A stretch of 64,000 nt of DNA from S015-6 sp964384945 (GTDB lineage Bacteria; Desulfobacterota; DSWW01), in the NCBI GenBank assembly GCA_964384945.1, contig CAYLMK010000004.1, forward strand, positions 310,001-374,000. The letters are read 5' to 3'. The notes beneath the pieces were generated by a model. That model did no database searches. It saw only the letters and a program-made list of their open reading frames with translations, and had not been told where the DNA came from. Shown here piece by piece: positions 56,587-64,000 of the stretch; the first letter of the stretch is position 1, and each line of letters starts with the position of its first letter. Position numbers and translations under genes: made by a program.

Positions 56587-59082
56587 TCAAAGCTTCACCG
56601 GTACGGGCTTGACCCGCCAGATTTCCTCTGCGTACTCGCGGATGGTTCGGTCGCTCGAGAACTTTCCCATCCTGGCCGTGTTGAGAATCGATCTTCTCGT
56701 CCACTCGCGCGGGTCACGGTAGGTGCGGCTCACCTCCTCCTGGCATCGGACATAGGAGGCATAGTCTGCCAGGACCATGTAGGGATCCCCCCCGTGCAGC
56801 AGGGCGTGCACGATAGGCAGGAACAGGCCCGGGCTTCCCATGCAGAAGAAGTTGTCCCGGATCTGGTCGAGCACGTTTCGGAGTTCCCCGTTCCCGTGGT
56901 ATTCCTCCATGGGGTTGGTACCCCTCGCGCGGCGGGCCTCGACCTCGTCGGCCGTCAGGCCGAACAGGAAGATGTTCTCCGCGCCGACCTCCTCCCGGAT
57001 TTCGACGTTCGCACCGTCGAGCGTGCCGATCGTCAAGGCGCCGTTGAGGGCAAACTTCATGTTCCCGGTCCCGGAGGCCTCCATGCCGGCTGTGGAGATT
57101 TGCTGGGAAAGCTCCGCGGCCGGGATGATGCGCTCGGCCAGGGATACCCCGTAGTTCTCCAGGAAGACCACCTGAAGGAGCCCGGCCGTCGCGGGATCCC
57201 TGTTGATCACCTCGCCGACGCAGTTGGCCAGATGGATGATCAGCTTGGCCAGGAAGTAGCCGGGTGCGGCCTTTCCGGCCAGGAGCACCGTCCGGGGAAC
57301 AAATGCGTCGGCCCGGCCGCCCTTGAGCCGGTTGTAGAGCGTGATCACGTGAAGGATGTTCAGCAACTGCCGCTTGTACTCGTGGATGCGCTTCACCTGG
57401 CAGTCCAGCATGGCCTCCGGATCGATCGCCAGGCCCTGCCTTTCGCGCACATAGGCTGCAAGGCTCTCCTTGTTCAGGCGCTTGACCTCCCGCCACCTCT
57501 CCTGAAACGACGCGTCTTCCGCGAGGGGGATCAACTCGCGGAGCCGGTCCAGATCGGTCACCCAGCCGTCGCCGATCGCGCCGTCAATGAGGTAGGCCAG
57601 GGGCGCGTTCGCCTTCTTGAGCCACCGCCGGGGCGTGACCCCGTTCGTCTTGTTGTTGAACCGGCCGGGATAGAACTCGTGGAAGTCCCGCAGGACCTTC
57701 TCTTTCAGGATGCTCGTGTGAAGCGCCGAGACGCCGTTCACGGAGTGCGAGCCCGCGATGGCCAGATGGGCCATCCGGACGCTTCGCTCGCCCCCCTCCT
57801 CGATGAGGGACATGCGTGAAAGGCGGCCCGGGTCGTTCGGGTATCGGCGGCCCACTTCGTCGAGGAACCGCCGGTTGATCTCATAGATGATTCCCAGATG
57901 TCTCGGAAGCAGGTTTCCCAGCAGCGCGACGCCCCACTTCTCCAGGGCCTCGGGCAGGACCGTGTGATTGGTGTAGGCGAAGGTTCGCACGGTGATGTCC
58001 CAGGCCGGGTCCCACCCCAGCCCCTCCCGGTCCATCAGCAGCCGCATGAGCTCGGGGATGGCCAGGGCGGGATGCGTGTCGTTGAGCTGGATGGCCACGC
58101 GCTCGGGAAGCAGGTCCCAGTCCGCGTGCTGAGCGGAGAAACGGAGCAGGATGTCCTGAAGGGAGGCCGATACGAGGAGGTATTCCTGCTTCAGCCGCAA
58201 CTCCTTGCCTCCGACGAAGTCGTCCTTGGGGTACAGCACGTTGGTGATGTTCTCGGTGAGCGCCTTGTCCTGGCACGCCCGGATGTAATCGCCGTGGTTG
58301 AAGTAATTCAGATCGAACTCTTTCGTCGACTTGGCGGCAAACAGGCGGAGGGTGTTGACCGTTCGGTTCCGGTACCCGGGTACGGGAACATCGTAGGGCA
58401 GGGCCATGACATCGTGGGTGTCCACCCAGCGATACCGTCGGCGGCCCTGCGAGTCTTCATACGGCTCGACCCTTCCGTAATATTGCACGCGGAACGTATG
58501 CTCAGGACGGGCGATCTCCCAGGGGCTGCCCAGGCGGAGCCAATCGTCCGGTTCCTCGGTCTGCTGCCCGCCCCGGAGCCGCTGAACGAACATGCCGTGG
58601 TTGTATCGGATGCCGTAACCGTAGCCGGGCAGCTCCAGGGTGGCCATGGAATCCAAGAAGCAGGCCGCCAGGCGTCCGAGGCCTCCGTTTCCGAGACCGG
58701 CCTCTTCCTCGAGGTCCCGCAGATCCTCCAGGTCGTACCCCAACTCGTACAGGGCCTCATAGAACTCGTCATAGAGATGGAGGTTGACCAGACTGTTCCC
58801 GAGCGTCCTTCCGATCAGGAACTCGAGGGACAGGTAGAACACCCGCTTGGTATCCGGTCGGTTGTAGTAGGCACGCCGGGTCGCAATCCACCGCTCGATG
58901 AGCCGGTCCCGTACCGTCATCGCCAGGGCAACGTACAGGTCCCGCTTGGTCGCAAAACCGGGCACCTTGCCCTGGGTGAATGAAACATGGTCGACAAAGG
59001 AGCCCTTGAGCGACTCCACGTCGAGGCCCGCTCTTTCGTCCCGACAGTCGGCAAGAGCGGTGTTGCCATTGCGCACGCTCAT
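56587..59082 (-). CDS. glgP: Glycogen/maltodextrin phosphorylase
   Basis: An 831-residue PLP enzyme (GT35) that releases glucose-1-phosphate from alpha-1,4-glucan using phosphate. The PLP-binding lysine is in the EASGTGNMKFALNGALTIGTLDGANVEI stretch and the N-terminal domain shows YYLS-like KRVFYLSLEFLIGRTLGNSL and GLGNGGLGRLAACFLDSMATLELPGYGYGIRY. The length is standard. AAGAGA precedes the ATG at 59082. It allows mobilisation of stored glycogen; no glycogen synthase is near. It is followed upstream on the same strand by an HDOD gene but with independent start signals. Confidence 0.97.
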   Translation of the reverse strand: MSVRNGNTALADCRDERAGLDVESLKGSFVDHVSFTQGKVPGFATKRDLYVALAMTVRDRLIERWIATRRAYYNRPDTKRVFYLSLEFLIGRTLGNSLVNLHLYDEFYEALYELGYDLEDLRDLEEEAGLGNGGLGRLAACFLDSMATLELPGYGYGIRYNHGMFVQRLRGGQQTEEPDDWLRLGSPWEIARPEHTFRVQYYGRVEPYEDSQGRRRYRWVDTHDVMALPYDVPVPGYRNRTVNTLRLFAAKSTKEFDLNYFNHGDYIRACQDKALTENITNVLYPKDDFVGGKELRLKQEYLLVSASLQDILLRFSAQHADWDLLPERVAIQLNDTHPALAIPELMRLLMDREGLGWDPAWDITVRTFAYTNHTVLPEALEKWGVALLGNLLPRHLGIIYEINRRFLDEVGRRYPNDPGRLSRMSLIEEGGERSVRMAHLAIAGSHSVNGVSALHTSILKEKVLRDFHEFYPGRFNNKTNGVTPRRWLKKANAPLAYLIDGAIGDGWVTDLDRLRELIPLAEDASFQERWREVKRLNKESLAAYVRERQGLAIDPEAMLDCQVKRIHEYKRQLLNILHVITLYNRLKGGRADAFVPRTVLLAGKAAPGYFLAKLIIHLANCVGEVINRDPATAGLLQVVFLENYGVSLAERIIPAAELSQQISTAGMEASGTGNMKFALNGALTIGTLDGANVEIREEVGAENIFLFGLTADEVEARRARGTNPMEEYHGNGELRNVLDQIRDNFFCMGSPGLFLPIVHALLHGGDPYMVLADYASYVRCQEEVSRTYRDPREWTRRSILNTARMGKFSSDRTIREYAEEIWRVKPVPVKL

Positions 59083-59114
59083 AATCTCTTTCCGATCCCT
59101 GCGATGCGATTCCC

Positions 59115-60002
59115 TTATCGTCCGGAGAGGCCCAGAATGGCTTCGGCATCCTCGATATCACGGTCCAAGCCGTCGCGGATCTCCGCCAGCCGCTCGATCG
59201 TTGTGCCCGCCGACGCAAGCAACGTCGGCGAGAGATCCCGGCCACGAGCCGCCAGGGAAAATCCCAGGCCGAGCTGGCAGCAGAAGATGTCGGCGCAACG
59301 AAGAATCGTGGCGAGCGTTCGGGAACCGCCGGTCAGGATTTCCGGGTTGTGATGGCAGCCCGCCCCGGCCCGGAGATCCTGCGGGAATCTCCACTTCAGG
59401 GTCAGCGCGTAACCGAAATCCTGGTGTGTCGCGCCGATGATCTCCCGTTCCAGATCGAGGAAATCCCCTTCCCCCGCCTCTGCCCTCCGGCACACCTCCG
59501 CCAGTTCGGACGGAACAGCCTGCCGTCCCACGATCAGCCCGAGGTCGTGGATGAGCCCCGCCACAAACAGCTCGTTCTCTCGCGCCGCACTTCCGGCCGA
59601 ACGAGCGATCTTCTTGGCCACCAGGGCCACGGCGATGGAGTGTTCCCAAAGATCCCGCCCGTCGAAGAGGCCGGGGACGGGCCGCACCGAAAAGATCGGG
59701 CCCAGCGACGTGGTTATGGCAAGGTTCCGGATCGCCGCCTGCCCGAGGAGGAGGATGGCGCGCCGCAAGTCGGAAACACGTCCGGGAAGCCCGTAGAAGG
59801 CGGAGTTGACGAGCTTGAGAACCCTGGCGGCGAGGGCAGGGTCATGGCTCATCACCTCGTTGATCTGCTCGGCCGTTCCCCGCGGATCTTCGACCACCTC
59901 GATGATCCGGGCTGTCGTCTCCGGCAGGGTGCCGATCTCCCCGAGGGAAGCGACCGCCTCGGCAACGACGGCAAGCGAGTCTTGCGCCACGGGAAGCACC
60001 AT
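59115..60002 (-). CDS. HDOD domain signalling protein
   Basis: A 295-residue protein consisting of an HDOD domain (HD-related output domain): GEIGTLPETTARIIEVVEDPRGTAEQINEVMSHDPALAARVLKLVNSAFYGLPGRVSDLRRAILLLGQAAIRNLAI and a later FVAGLIHDLGLIVG with the residual HD pair. HDOD proteins are non-enzymatic regulators of motility, c-di-GMP signalling or stress. ATG 60002 follows GTAGGA. It precedes glgP on the same strand by 32 bp, so they may share a transcript, though no common function is evident. Confidence 0.88.
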   Translation of the reverse strand: MVLPVAQDSLAVVAEAVASLGEIGTLPETTARIIEVVEDPRGTAEQINEVMSHDPALAARVLKLVNSAFYGLPGRVSDLRRAILLLGQAAIRNLAITTSLGPIFSVRPVPGLFDGRDLWEHSIAVALVAKKIARSAGSAARENELFVAGLIHDLGLIVGRQAVPSELAEVCRRAEAGEGDFLDLEREIIGATHQDFGYALTLKWRFPQDLRAGAGCHHNPEILTGGSRTLATILRCADIFCCQLGLGFSLAARGRDLSPTLLASAGTTIERLAEIRDGLDRDIEDAEAILGLSGR

Positions 60003-60088
60003 GGATCCTACCCCCAAGGGACGAGGCCTGCAGCATTTTCCGACTCCTATTGAATCGCCTGAATGCGGGCTTCTCTTTAGCCGCGGGG

Positions 60089-60955
60089 TCACAGCCCCAG
60101 CAGCCGGGCCGCGTTCTCCCCCCTGATCTTCCGCTTGAACTCGGCGGAGATGTCCACCGCGTCGAGGGCATCCAGGGTCTCCCGGAACCCGAACAGGGGA
60201 TTGTCCGAGGCAAAGAGCACCTTGTGCTCCGCGTCGAACTTGGAATAGGCGTCCCAGGGGAAATGGTTGTAGAGTTTGGGGAAGGCCGAGATGTCCACGT
60301 AGACGTTCGGGTGACGGATGACCAGAGACCAGGCCTCCCACTGCCACGGAAACCCGCAGTGCCCGAGAACGATCTTCAGGTCCGGAAACCTGTGGGCCAC
60401 CGGCTCGACGAGCATGGGGGCCCCCCACCGGGCGTCCGAGTCCGGGTGGGAGCGCTGATGGGCGCAGTGCGTCCATACGACGATGTTCAGGCCGAGGGCG
60501 GCCTCCCACAGGGGGTCGTGCCTCGGGTCCGAGATGTCGAAATGCTGGACCGGCGGCACGAGCTTGAGGCCCCGGCAGCCAAGGGTTTCCACCGCATTGA
60601 CAAGGCGATCCACCGCCCTCCTGCCCAGGGAAGGATCCACGCTGACGAAGGGGATGAACCTGTCCGGGTACAGGGCAGTCAGGGCGGGAAGGTCCTCGTC
60701 CGTCACCATCTGAACCCCGTAGCGGGTGGTCAGATCCATCCCGACGATGCAGGCCTTGTCCACCCCGGCGGCATCCATCTCGCGGACGAGATCGTGGACG
60801 CTTCGGCGCGTGAACAGCTCGGTGAGCATCGCCCCGGCAAACTCGGCACGGGCGGGGTCCGCGGCCCTGCTCATCTGCCGACGGATCGCCTCCTCCAGGC
60901 TCGGCGTCACGGTTGCTTCCCTGCAAAAAGGGTGAACATGAACGTCAACGATCAT
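60089..60955 (-). CDS. Amidohydrolase (TIM-barrel metal-dependent hydrolase, amidohydro_2 family)
   Basis: A 288-residue metal-dependent hydrolase of the ACMSD/amidohydrolase-2 group: the N-terminal VDVHVHPF metal motif, THCAHQ and VLGHCGFPW as further metal/catalytic histidines and the terminal FASDNPLFGF aspartate. Members decarboxylate or hydrolyse small aromatic or carboxylate substrates. AAAGGAGG lies six bases before the ATG at 60955. It precedes the HDOD and glgP genes on the same strand, with 86 bp to the HDOD start. Substrate unknown. Confidence 0.85.
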   Translation of the reverse strand: MIVDVHVHPFCREATVTPSLEEAIRRQMSRAADPARAEFAGAMLTELFTRRSVHDLVREMDAAGVDKACIVGMDLTTRYGVQMVTDEDLPALTALYPDRFIPFVSVDPSLGRRAVDRLVNAVETLGCRGLKLVPPVQHFDISDPRHDPLWEAALGLNIVVWTHCAHQRSHPDSDARWGAPMLVEPVAHRFPDLKIVLGHCGFPWQWEAWSLVIRHPNVYVDISAFPKLYNHFPWDAYSKFDAEHKVLFASDNPLFGFRETLDALDAVDISAEFKRKIRGENAARLLGL

Positions 60956-61355
60956 GGCAGCCTCCTTTCGGGCCGTATGGATGCCTTCCCGGCTTTCCGC
61001 GAAGCGCCCGGAATGGGCGCGAATCCCTGGCAAGAGATATACGAGTAATACCGGCCCGTAGTCAAAGAAAAGGAGGCCTGGATGGATATGGACGGTGTCG
61101 ATCCGCGGTAGGGTCGCTCCCTTCGTGGCGGCGGACTGGATGAGGGATCCCGACGAACACATGCAGCTCGACGATCGCGCTTTTGCAGCGGCAGAGTAAG
61201 CTTTCATGAGGCCGTGCAAGAGCCATGATGAGGAAGTCTACAGGTCCATAGGGTCGGGAGAGGTGGTTGCCCGGACGCAATTGTCACCGGTCACAGTCGC
61301 CATGCCAGGCGATACCCCCAAGCGTATCCCCTGGCAAGGCGACCCGGGGCAACAG
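60956..61355. other. Intergenic region between the rhodanese and amidohydrolase genes
   Basis: 400 bp without a convincing gene. Open frames upstream of the amidohydrolase continue into its start but show no domain. No clear promoter or structure was recognised. Confidence 0.4.
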
Positions 61356-61805
61356 CTAGAGTGTCCCGGGGTCAGGACCTGAGACGAATCCGTAGGGCCA
61401 CCGGATGGATGCCCCGTAGTTCATGAAGCACCTGTATCCGTTTGGCTCGAGCACGTTCTCGATCACGGCCTGGGCGCGTGGCCCGGTCTCGCACATGACG
61501 ATGTAGCACTGCTCGAGGGGCAGTTCATCGAGCCGGCCCGCTATCTGGGACGACGGATAGTTCTCGGCCGTGGGGATGTGCCAGGAAACGTACGCGTCGG
61601 GCGGCCGGACATCAATCAGACGAATGTTTGGGTCCGGATTCTGTACCAGCTCAAGCAGATTCTCCGGCGGCAGGTAATAGAGCAAGGGTGCCCCATCCGG
61701 TCCGATGTATCCTTCGTTGCAGCCCATCACGAAACCGCTCAGCAGAACGGCAACCGCAAGGCTCAGAAGCCTTCTCTTGTTTCTTTCCTGATTGGTTGCT
61801 CTCAT
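61356..61805 (-). CDS. Rhodanese-domain lipoprotein
   Basis: A 149-residue exported lipoprotein. A basic start and hydrophobic stretch (RRLLSLAVAVLLSGFVMG) end in Cys29, a likely lipidation site. The mature part is a rhodanese domain: LIDVRPPDAYVSWHIPTAENYP, and the active-site loop IVMCETGPRAQ with Cys105 in the canonical C-x2-G-x-R pattern, so sulfurtransferase activity is expected. It would face the periplasm from the membrane. AGGAGAG precedes the ATG at 61805. Possible role in sulfur trafficking in the periplasm; partner unknown. Confidence 0.85.
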   Translation of the reverse strand: MRATNQERNKRRLLSLAVAVLLSGFVMGCNEGYIGPDGAPLLYYLPPENLLELVQNPDPNIRLIDVRPPDAYVSWHIPTAENYPSSQIAGRLDELPLEQCYIVMCETGPRAQAVIENVLEPNGYRCFMNYGASIRWPYGFVSGPDPGTL

Positions 61806-62139
61806 GTTTCTCTCCTCGCATCGATCAAGGGTTCGGTTCAGGATTACGCTCATGTCTCTTGTTCCCGCAGAACATGGAAACATTGATAAAGTGGACTGTC
61901 CCTTTTTCTTCCCAGTTTCTGTCGATATTCCCTTCTAACATCTTCCTGATGATTGGATTGCTTTCCGTTCCGCTATGATTTGGGGGCACATCGGCAGGGG
62001 AACAATAGCCTCAACCTACCATTCACCTTCTGCCGTTCATCCGTCTTTCAAATCCGTAGCTGTTTCGATATACTGATAGACCCCGTCGGTTTGCGTTCCG
62101 CAGTCGATTCTTCACAGATAACGGAGGAGGTTGCCTGGT
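61806..62139. other. Divergent intergenic region (rhodanese / FrhB-like)
   Basis: About 330 bp, more AT-rich than its surroundings. It holds a plus-strand promoter candidate for the downstream operon (separate entry). No gene seen. Confidence 0.5.
62046..62074 (+). promoter_or_regulatory. Candidate sigma70 promoter of the frhB-like/iorA operon
   Basis: TTTCAA (62046-62051), a 17-base spacer, then TATACT (62069-62074), about 65 bp upstream of the first gene. Confidence 0.5.
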
Positions 62140-63252
62140 ATGCAGGTCTTTGGCCCGAACGAGCTGGTAGAGGATGTCCTGAAGAGGGAATTCTGCATCG
62201 GGTGCGGGGCTTGCGTGAACCTGTGCCCTTACTTCAAGAGCTATCGCGGCAAGACCGCCATACTCTTCCCGTGCACCCTTTCCCAGGGTCAGTGCTTCGC
62301 TTACTGTCCAAAGGCCGAATTCGATTTCGACGCGGTCTCTTCGGCCCTCAAGGGTCATCCTTATGAGGGAAACCCCCTGGGAAGCTTTGAGAGGATCCTG
62401 GCTGCCAGGGCCGGGGACAGGATGAAGCCCGGGCCGTTTCAGGCGGGCGGAACGGTAAGCGCCCTGGCGTCATTCGCCCTGCGGGCCGGCCGGATCGATG
62501 CCGCCGTCCTTACGGACCGGGAGGGCCTGGTCCCTGCACCACGCCTTGTTACAGATCCCGAGGAGGTTCTCAAGTGCGCCTCCTCCAAATTCACGGCCGC
62601 CCCTACCCTCGCCGCTCTGAACCAGGGCCGGCGCGACGGTTACAGCCGCATGGGGGTCGTGGGAACCCCCTGTCAGGTCATGGCCGTATCCCAGATGCGC
62701 CTCAATCCTTTGAAAAAGGAGGGATTCCGGGATGCGGTGGGCCTCGTGATCGGGCTGTTCTGCACATGGGCCGTGGACACCCGCAAGCTCTCCGAACTCC
62801 TTTCCGGACGGATCGACGCGAGCGGGATCCGCAAGATGGACATGCCCCCGCCTCCGGCCGAGATCATGGTGATCGACACGGGCCGGGGCAAGGTCGAGAT
62901 TCCTCTCTCCGAGATCCGGCCCCTGGTCCCGGCCGGATGCCAGATCTGCCCGGACATGACCTCCGAATGGGCGGATATCTCGGTAGGCGTCATGGAGGGC
63001 ATGCCGGAGTGGAACACCCTCATCATCCGCTCCGCAAGGGGCCGCCAGCTCGTGGAGGAAGCATGCAAGGAGGGCCTGCTGGTCACCCAAGAGATGCCGG
63101 AAACGAACCTGGAACACCTTCGAACGGCCTCCCTGAACAAGAAGAAGAGAGCACTGGCATTGGCCCGCGACCGGCGGGTGCTCAACACGAACGACGGAAG
63201 CCGATCCGCCCTGAGGATCCAGGACAACATTCTGCAAAAGATCCTTGACTAG
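62140..63252 (+). CDS. Coenzyme F420 hydrogenase/dehydrogenase beta-subunit-like iron-sulfur flavoprotein
   Basis: A 370-residue FrhB/FdhB-like protein. A 4Fe-4S ferredoxin motif lies at the start: Cys19, Cys22, Cys25 and Cys29 (CIGCGACVNLCP), followed by the FrhB N-terminal and C-terminal domains: GGTVSALASFALRAGRIDAAV, VGTPCQVMAVSQM and a further cysteine pair GCQICPDMTSEWADISVG. FrhB domains bind FAD and transfer electrons between ferredoxin and another acceptor. GGAGGAGG lies nine bases before the ATG at 62140. It lies 48 bp before iorA, so it probably serves the oxidoreductase as electron partner; F420 itself is not implied. Confidence 0.88.
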   Translation: MQVFGPNELVEDVLKREFCIGCGACVNLCPYFKSYRGKTAILFPCTLSQGQCFAYCPKAEFDFDAVSSALKGHPYEGNPLGSFERILAARAGDRMKPGPFQAGGTVSALASFALRAGRIDAAVLTDREGLVPAPRLVTDPEEVLKCASSKFTAAPTLAALNQGRRDGYSRMGVVGTPCQVMAVSQMRLNPLKKEGFRDAVGLVIGLFCTWAVDTRKLSELLSGRIDASGIRKMDMPPPPAEIMVIDTGRGKVEIPLSEIRPLVPAGCQICPDMTSEWADISVGVMEGMPEWNTLIIRSARGRQLVEEACKEGLLVTQEMPETNLEHLRTASLNKKKRALALARDRRVLNTNDGSRSALRIQDNILQKILD

Positions 63253-63300
63253 AGCCTGCCCCCACAGGCTTATATCAAGAGGCGAAGGATAGGAGGCAAC

Positions 63301-64000
63301 ATGTCACATCTTGTCGACGGAGAACCGGGATCCAGGCATCTGATGATGGGCAACGAGGCGATCGCCCGGGGGGCCCTTGAGGCCGGGGTCAGCGTTGCGG
63401 CCGGATACCCGGGCACCCCCTCTTCCGAGATCATTGAGAATCTGGCCAGGGCCGCGGAGGCCAGGAACCTCTACGTGGAATGGTCGACCAACGAGAAGAT
63501 CGCCTTGGAGGTGGCTGCGGCCGCCTCGTTTGCGGGCTTGCGGGGCCTGGCCGTGATGAAACAGAACGGCGTGAACGTGGCCTCGGACTTCCTTTTGCAC
63601 CTCGCGGGATCGGGCACGCGGGGCGGCCTGGTTCTCATCCCGTGCGATGATCCCGGGGCCTTGTCCAGCATCAACGAGGGGGAATCCCGACACTTCGCGC
63701 GGCTCGTGGAGATCCCGCTCGTCGAGCCCGGCGACTTCCAGGAGGCCAAGGACATGGTCAAGTGGGCCTTCGAGCTTTCCGAGGAGCTCCAGTCGCTCGT
63801 GATGCTCCGAAGCGTGACCCGCCTTTCCCACGCGAGCGGCGACGTGATTCTGGGCGAGCTTCCCGAGGGAAAGCCGGAGGCGGCCTTCAAATGCAACGGG
63901 TTCATCCTGGATCCGAACGAGGGCGCGGTCATCAGCGCGCCGGTCGACTACAAGCACGGACAGCAGCACGCGAAGCTCAGGAAGGCCGAGGCCCTCTTCG
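63301..64000 (+). CDS. iorA: Indolepyruvate:ferredoxin oxidoreductase alpha subunit, partial at window end
   Basis: The gene begins at ATG 63301 after AGGAGG and continues past the window; 233 residues are visible. The start MMGNEAIARGALEAGVSVAAGYPGTPSSEI matches the N-terminal pyrimidine-binding domain of IorA, with EWSTNEKIALEVAAAASFAG as the conserved glutamate region and MKQNGVNVASDFLLHL following. The complete enzyme (about 600 residues) uses thiamine pyrophosphate to oxidise aryl pyruvates to acyl-CoA while reducing ferredoxin, in amino-acid fermentation. iorB would be expected just beyond the window. Confidence 0.9.
   Translation, partial: MSHLVDGEPGSRHLMMGNEAIARGALEAGVSVAAGYPGTPSSEIIENLARAAEARNLYVEWSTNEKIALEVAAAASFAGLRGLAVMKQNGVNVASDFLLHLAGSGTRGGLVLIPCDDPGALSSINEGESRHFARLVEIPLVEPGDFQEAKDMVKWAFELSEELQSLVMLRSVTRLSHASGDVILGELPEGKPEAAFKCNGFILDPNEGAVISAPVDYKHGQQHAKLRKAEALF

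Overview
The window is a high-GC chromosomal segment of an anaerobic bacterium, most likely an uncultured Desulfobacterota (deltaproteobacterial) lineage. The evidence is a bacterial-type Wood-Ljungdahl cluster (fhs, folD, acsD, acsB, acsC, acsE, two CooC/AcsF-type ATPases, a DUF3786 protein), a periplasmic tetraheme cytochrome c3-like protein, rubrerythrin, an indolepyruvate:ferredoxin oxidoreductase locus, a corrinoid/uroporphyrinogen-decarboxylase-type methyltransferase and type IV pilus/HD-GYP signalling genes. No rRNA, tRNA, CRISPR array or phage structural gene was seen.

Layout. 1-8.2 kb: a membrane protein, a NYN-OST-HTH nuclease-like protein, a dienoyl-CoA-reductase-like flavoenzyme, a decayed stretch with a broken C_GCAxxG gene, a SAM methyltransferase, and a TetR-regulated corrinoid-protein/UroD fusion behind a perfect operator palindrome. 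8.2-18.1 kb: formate-THF ligase, glutamate-cysteine ligase divergent from a permuted ATP-grasp enzyme, a PRTase, and a redox operon (rubrerythrin, flavoprotein, zinc-ribbon oxidoreductase) beside folC. 18.2-28.5 kb: the Wood-Ljungdahl cluster. FolD makes and interconverts one-carbon THF species, AcsE moves the methyl group to the AcsCD corrinoid protein, AcsB makes acetyl-CoA, and the ATPases probably mature the Ni sites. The CO dehydrogenase gene acsA/cooS is absent. 28.5-42.3 kb: a hydrolase, a DUF1329 protein, a PilT-like ATPase with a MshEN/pseudo-receiver/DUF4388 partner, a split purH pair, a cytochrome, an unusual SDR-fold protein, and a HEAT-repeat protein next to an HD-GYP phosphodiesterase. 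The last two share a related N-terminal domain.

42.4-51.9 kb is an accessory island, all on the plus strand: a type I restriction-modification system (hsdM with a fused XRE helix-turn-helix, hsdS, hsdR) interleaved with an ORF6N gene, a REP-associated transposase with four REP copies, a BrnT-type toxin-antitoxin pair, a membrane protein, an orphan antitoxin-like gene and a YgjP-type metallopeptidase. A strong sigma70-like promoter precedes hsdM.

51.9-64 kb: a MoaD/ThiS-like protein, a sulfatase-fold enzyme with Thr at the formylglycine position, LarE with an MDR dehydrogenase and a SnoaL-like protein, glycogen phosphorylase, HDOD, amidohydrolase and rhodanese genes, then an FrhB-like protein followed by iorA, which runs off the window.

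All assignments come from reading the translated sequence; no database search was run. Family names rest on recognised motifs, and similarity statements between genes in the window are by eye.
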